Shown: positions 61,220 through 64,000 of the stretch, piece by piece
How the letters are laid out: every line of letters begins with the position of its first letter
How positions within the stretch are numbered: position 1 is the first letter of the stretch
Assembly (NCBI GenBank): GCA_035715725.1
Contig: DASTKT010000142.1
Span: 29,772 to 93,771 of the forward strand
DNA from: JADGGV01 sp035715725
GTDB lineage: Bacteria > Gemmatimonadota > Gemmatimonadetes > Longimicrobiales > RSA9
DNA length: 64,000 bases
Direction: 5' to 3'
Notes under the pieces: generated by a model
What the model was told of the DNA's origin: nothing
The model's input: only the letters and a program-made list of their open reading frames with translations
Databases searched by the model: none
Translations under genes and position numbers: made by a program

Positions 61220-62066
61220 GCTCCCCCACGACGTCGATCCGTTGGAACGGGAGTGCGGACGGGGGCAGCTCGTGCGGGCCGGCGGCGGCGCCGTCGCCGG
61301 CGGCGGGCGGCACGGTATCGGTGAGCGCGGTCGGGTGCGCCGCGACGTACCAGAAGCAGAGCGAGCAGAGCTTGAGCGCCTCGGCGTCGGTGACGAGCGC
61401 GTGCAGCCCGGCGACGTCGCCGCCCGGGAGCACGTTCGCGAAGTCGGCGGCCTCACCGCGCGCCTCCAGGTCCGCCCAGTGGCCGGGCCCGCCGCCGAGC
61501 GGCGCGGAGACGTCCATGACGCTGAAGCCGGGGCGGCCGGGGCGGAGCCCGAGGACGAGGAGCAGGTCGAGGCGGGCGTACGGCGGCATGGCGGGGTCCT
61601 CGGCGCCGACCATGGTCCAGAAGAAGCCGTCGATCGGCTCCGCCGGCTCACCCTCCGCGACCCGGGCCCAGAAGAGCTGGCGGGGAAGCTGGAGGTAGCC
61701 CGCGGGGGCGGGCGGCGTCAGCTCCCATTCGCCCACATGAGGCGTGCTCGTGGCCAGGCTCCGCGCCAGCGGCTCGGTCAGGACGAAGAGCCGGCGATCG
61801 AAGCGCCAGAAGTGGTAGGCCTGGAAGAGGAGGATGCCGATCTCGCGGAACGCCTCCCGCGGCGCATCGTCGGGGACGAGCTCCCGCAGCAGCGTGCCCG
61901 CGGCGGCGAGAAGGAGGAACCGGTCGGGGTCCGCGGTGGGGATTCCGTGCGCCTCGGCCTCGGCCCGGATGGCCGGGAAGGACTCGGCCTCGAACGCGCC
62001 TTCGCCGAAGACCAGCTCGTACGGCGTCAGCCGCGCGGCGGGTCCGGCGTCCCGTCTGCTCGCCAT
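61212..62066 (-). CDS. Conserved hypothetical protein upstream of polX
   Basis: A 284-residue protein I do not recognise. It starts MASRRDAGPAARLTPYELVF and shows mixed helices and strands, including AFREIGILLFQAYHFWRFDR, LPRQLFWARVAEGEPAEPID, MPPYARLDLLLVLGLRPGRP and KLCSLCFWYVAAHPTALTDT. There is no signal or membrane segment. Its stop overlaps the polX GTG by eight bases, so it is probably translated with polX and nth. The ATG at 62066 lacks a clear ribosome-binding site. The upstream boundary is a 13-bp repeat array. Confidence 0.65.
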   Translation of the reverse strand: MASRRDAGPAARLTPYELVFGEGAFEAESFPAIRAEAEAHGIPTADPDRFLLLAAAGTLLRELVPDDAPREAFREIGILLFQAYHFWRFDRRLFVLTEPLARSLATSTPHVGEWELTPPAPAGYLQLPRQLFWARVAEGEPAEPIDGFFWTMVGAEDPAMPPYARLDLLLVLGLRPGRPGFSVMDVSAPLGGGPGHWADLEARGEAADFANVLPGGDVAGLHALVTDAEALKLCSLCFWYVAAHPTALTDTVPPAAGDGAAAGPHELPPSALPFQRIDVVGERG

Positions 62067-62181
62067 GCGGGGATGATACGGGGTGGGACGCGGCCGGGCC
62101 ACCCCGGGGGGACCGCTCGAGCCGCGGCGAGCGCGGGCCGGGCGCCGTCGCGCGGGAAGGGCGCGGCAAGGGCGCGGCTCG

Positions 62182-62288
62182 GGCGCCGTCGGCCGGCGCG
62201 GTCGGCCGGCGCGGTCGGCCAGCGCGGTCCGCCGGCGCCGCCGGGCATCGCGGTCCGCCGGCTCGGCCCGCCGGCTCAGTCCGCCGGC

Positions 62289-62298
<10 letters not shown>
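62182..62298. repeat. 13-bp tandem repeat array, nine units, spanning a stop codon
   Basis: Nine back-to-back 13-bp units from 62182 to 62298. Units 2 and 3 are GGCGCGGTCGGCC exactly; units 8 and 9 are GGCTCAGTCCGCC exactly; the rest differ by a few bases. The stop codon of the sigma-54 regulator (62289-62291) lies inside the last unit. As 13 is not a multiple of three, unit loss or gain would change any reading through it. Confidence 0.85.
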
Positions 62299-63350
<1,052 letters not shown>

Positions 63351-63360
63351 GGCGGGCCTC

Positions 63361-64000
63361 TCAGCGCGCGGCCGCGACGGCGCCCGGCGCCGGATCCAGG
63401 CGCCACTCCGCCACGTCCGCGAACGTGCCGCGGACGTCCGTGCGGAGCCCGCGGAGGCTGGCGCGGGCGGCGTTCAGCTCCGGCGCGTACCACAGCACCG
63501 TCCACGGCTGCTCGTCGCGCAGGATGCGCTGGAGGCGGTGCCAGAGCGGGAGCGCCCGCGTCCGGTCCGTGATGCGCGGCGCGGCGTCCAGGATCCGGTC
63601 GACCTCGGCGTTCCGGTACGACGCGAGCTGGAACGGCCCGTCGATGGCCGCCGAGTGGAACTGGTCGCGCAGGCCGAGGCGGAAGTCGCTCTCGAACATC
63701 ATGAAGACCGCGTCGAAGCGCCGCTCCGGCGCGCTGACGATGTCGATCATGGCCGCGAAGTCGAGGAAGCGCGGCACGACCCGGACGCCGATGGCGGCGA
63801 GCTGCGCGCGCACGAGCTCGGCCACGTCGCGGTTGAAGTCGTTGCGCGCGGCGACCGTGAGCTCGAAGCCGAGCGGCCGCCCCGCGGCGTCCTCCAGCAC
63901 ACCGTCGCCGTTGCGGTCCGTGTAGCCCGCGGCGGCCAGCAGCGCCTTCGCCGAGTCCGGCGCGTACGGCAGCGGCGCCAGCGCGGCGTCGAACGCCCAG
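63361..64000 (-). CDS. Family-5 extracellular solute-binding protein (C-terminal part, cut by window edge)
   Basis: C-terminal about 212 residues of an ABC-transporter peptide-binding protein (DppA/OppA type, SBP family 5). The continuing frame reads LPYAPDSAKALLAAAGYTDR, then NGDGVLEDAAGRPLGFELTV, DVAELVRAQLAAIGVRV, AVFMMFESDFRLGLRDQF and LQRILRDEQPWTVLWYAPEL, the typical C-terminal order. It would bind oligopeptides or nickel-like ligands in the periplasm. The signal peptide is beyond the right edge. It is followed 10 nt later by the sigma-54 activator. Confidence 0.88.
   Translation of the reverse strand, partial: WAFDAALAPLPYAPDSAKALLAAAGYTDRNGDGVLEDAAGRPLGFELTVAARNDFNRDVAELVRAQLAAIGVRVVPRFLDFAAMIDIVSAPERRFDAVFMMFESDFRLGLRDQFHSAAIDGPFQLASYRNAEVDRILDAAPRITDRTRALPLWHRLQRILRDEQPWTVLWYAPELNAARASLRGLRTDVRGTFADVAEWRLDPAPGAVAAAR

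Overview
This window is very GC-rich chromosomal DNA packed with short-gap or overlapping genes, many of them joined by 4-nt ATGA/GTGA stop-start overlaps and many starting at GTG. The gene set suggests a Gram-negative bacterium with an outer membrane: a TonB-dependent receptor with a carboxypeptidase-regulatory-like N-terminus, outer-membrane barrels, lipoproteins, meso-DAP peptidoglycan and a PASTA-bearing FtsI. Together with a DUF2911 protein, many secreted peptidases and an ECF sigma/anti-sigma pair, this fits Gemmatimonadota or a close relative. That placement is an inference. No rRNA, tRNA, CRISPR array, prophage or complete insertion sequence was seen.

Layout. 1-12000 (all minus strand) is the division/cell-wall (dcw) cluster, read mraZ-rsmH-ftsL-ftsI-murE-murF-mraY-murD-ftsW-murG-murC (murC cut by the left edge). 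It is tightly coupled, with a promoter and an excellent MraZ operator (10-bp-phased GTGGGG repeats) in front of mraZ. 12000-14300 (plus) holds a YegS/DagK-type lipid kinase, a uracil-DNA-glycosylase-superfamily protein and a small protein. 14281-26014 (minus) is an envelope and stress region: a diheme cytochrome c, a TonB receptor, an ECF sigma factor with its anti-sigma factor, an M1 metallopeptidase fused to a probable barrel, an alpha/beta hydrolase, a DUF2911 protein and an SdpR/SdpI-type pair with a palindromic operator.

26076-35470 carries trpS, a DUF892 protein, a phage-like ssDNA-annealing-type protein, a degenerate Rieske protein, queD, a stand-alone receiver domain, an HNH nuclease, priA (with a hairpin-forming insertion), an orphan GvpF/GvpL-like protein and an M24 peptidase. 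35628-43660 (minus) holds a methyltransferase, a barrel protein, a histone-deacetylase-family enzyme and exported peptidases and amidohydrolases (M24, SnoaL-like duplication, M20, amidohydrolase), which look like a peptide-scavenging set. 43834-48701 has carB, a decayed NCS2 permease pseudogene, a small protein and a lipoprotein. 48850-64000 has a small basic protein, a multi-PAS hybrid sensor kinase with a Cys-less LOV-like domain, glgP, an HD-domain protein, a DJ-1/PfpI protein, a DUF255 thioredoxin-like protein, a flavin reductase, nth, a PolX/PHP protein with a damaged polymerase site, a hypothetical protein, a sigma-54 activator whose stop codon lies in a 13-bp tandem repeat, and the C-terminal part of a family-5 solute-binding protein.

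Start codons were chosen by ribosome-binding site, overlap with the upstream gene and family start. The long apparent reading frames opposite or across these genes are GC-rich shadows and are left out.
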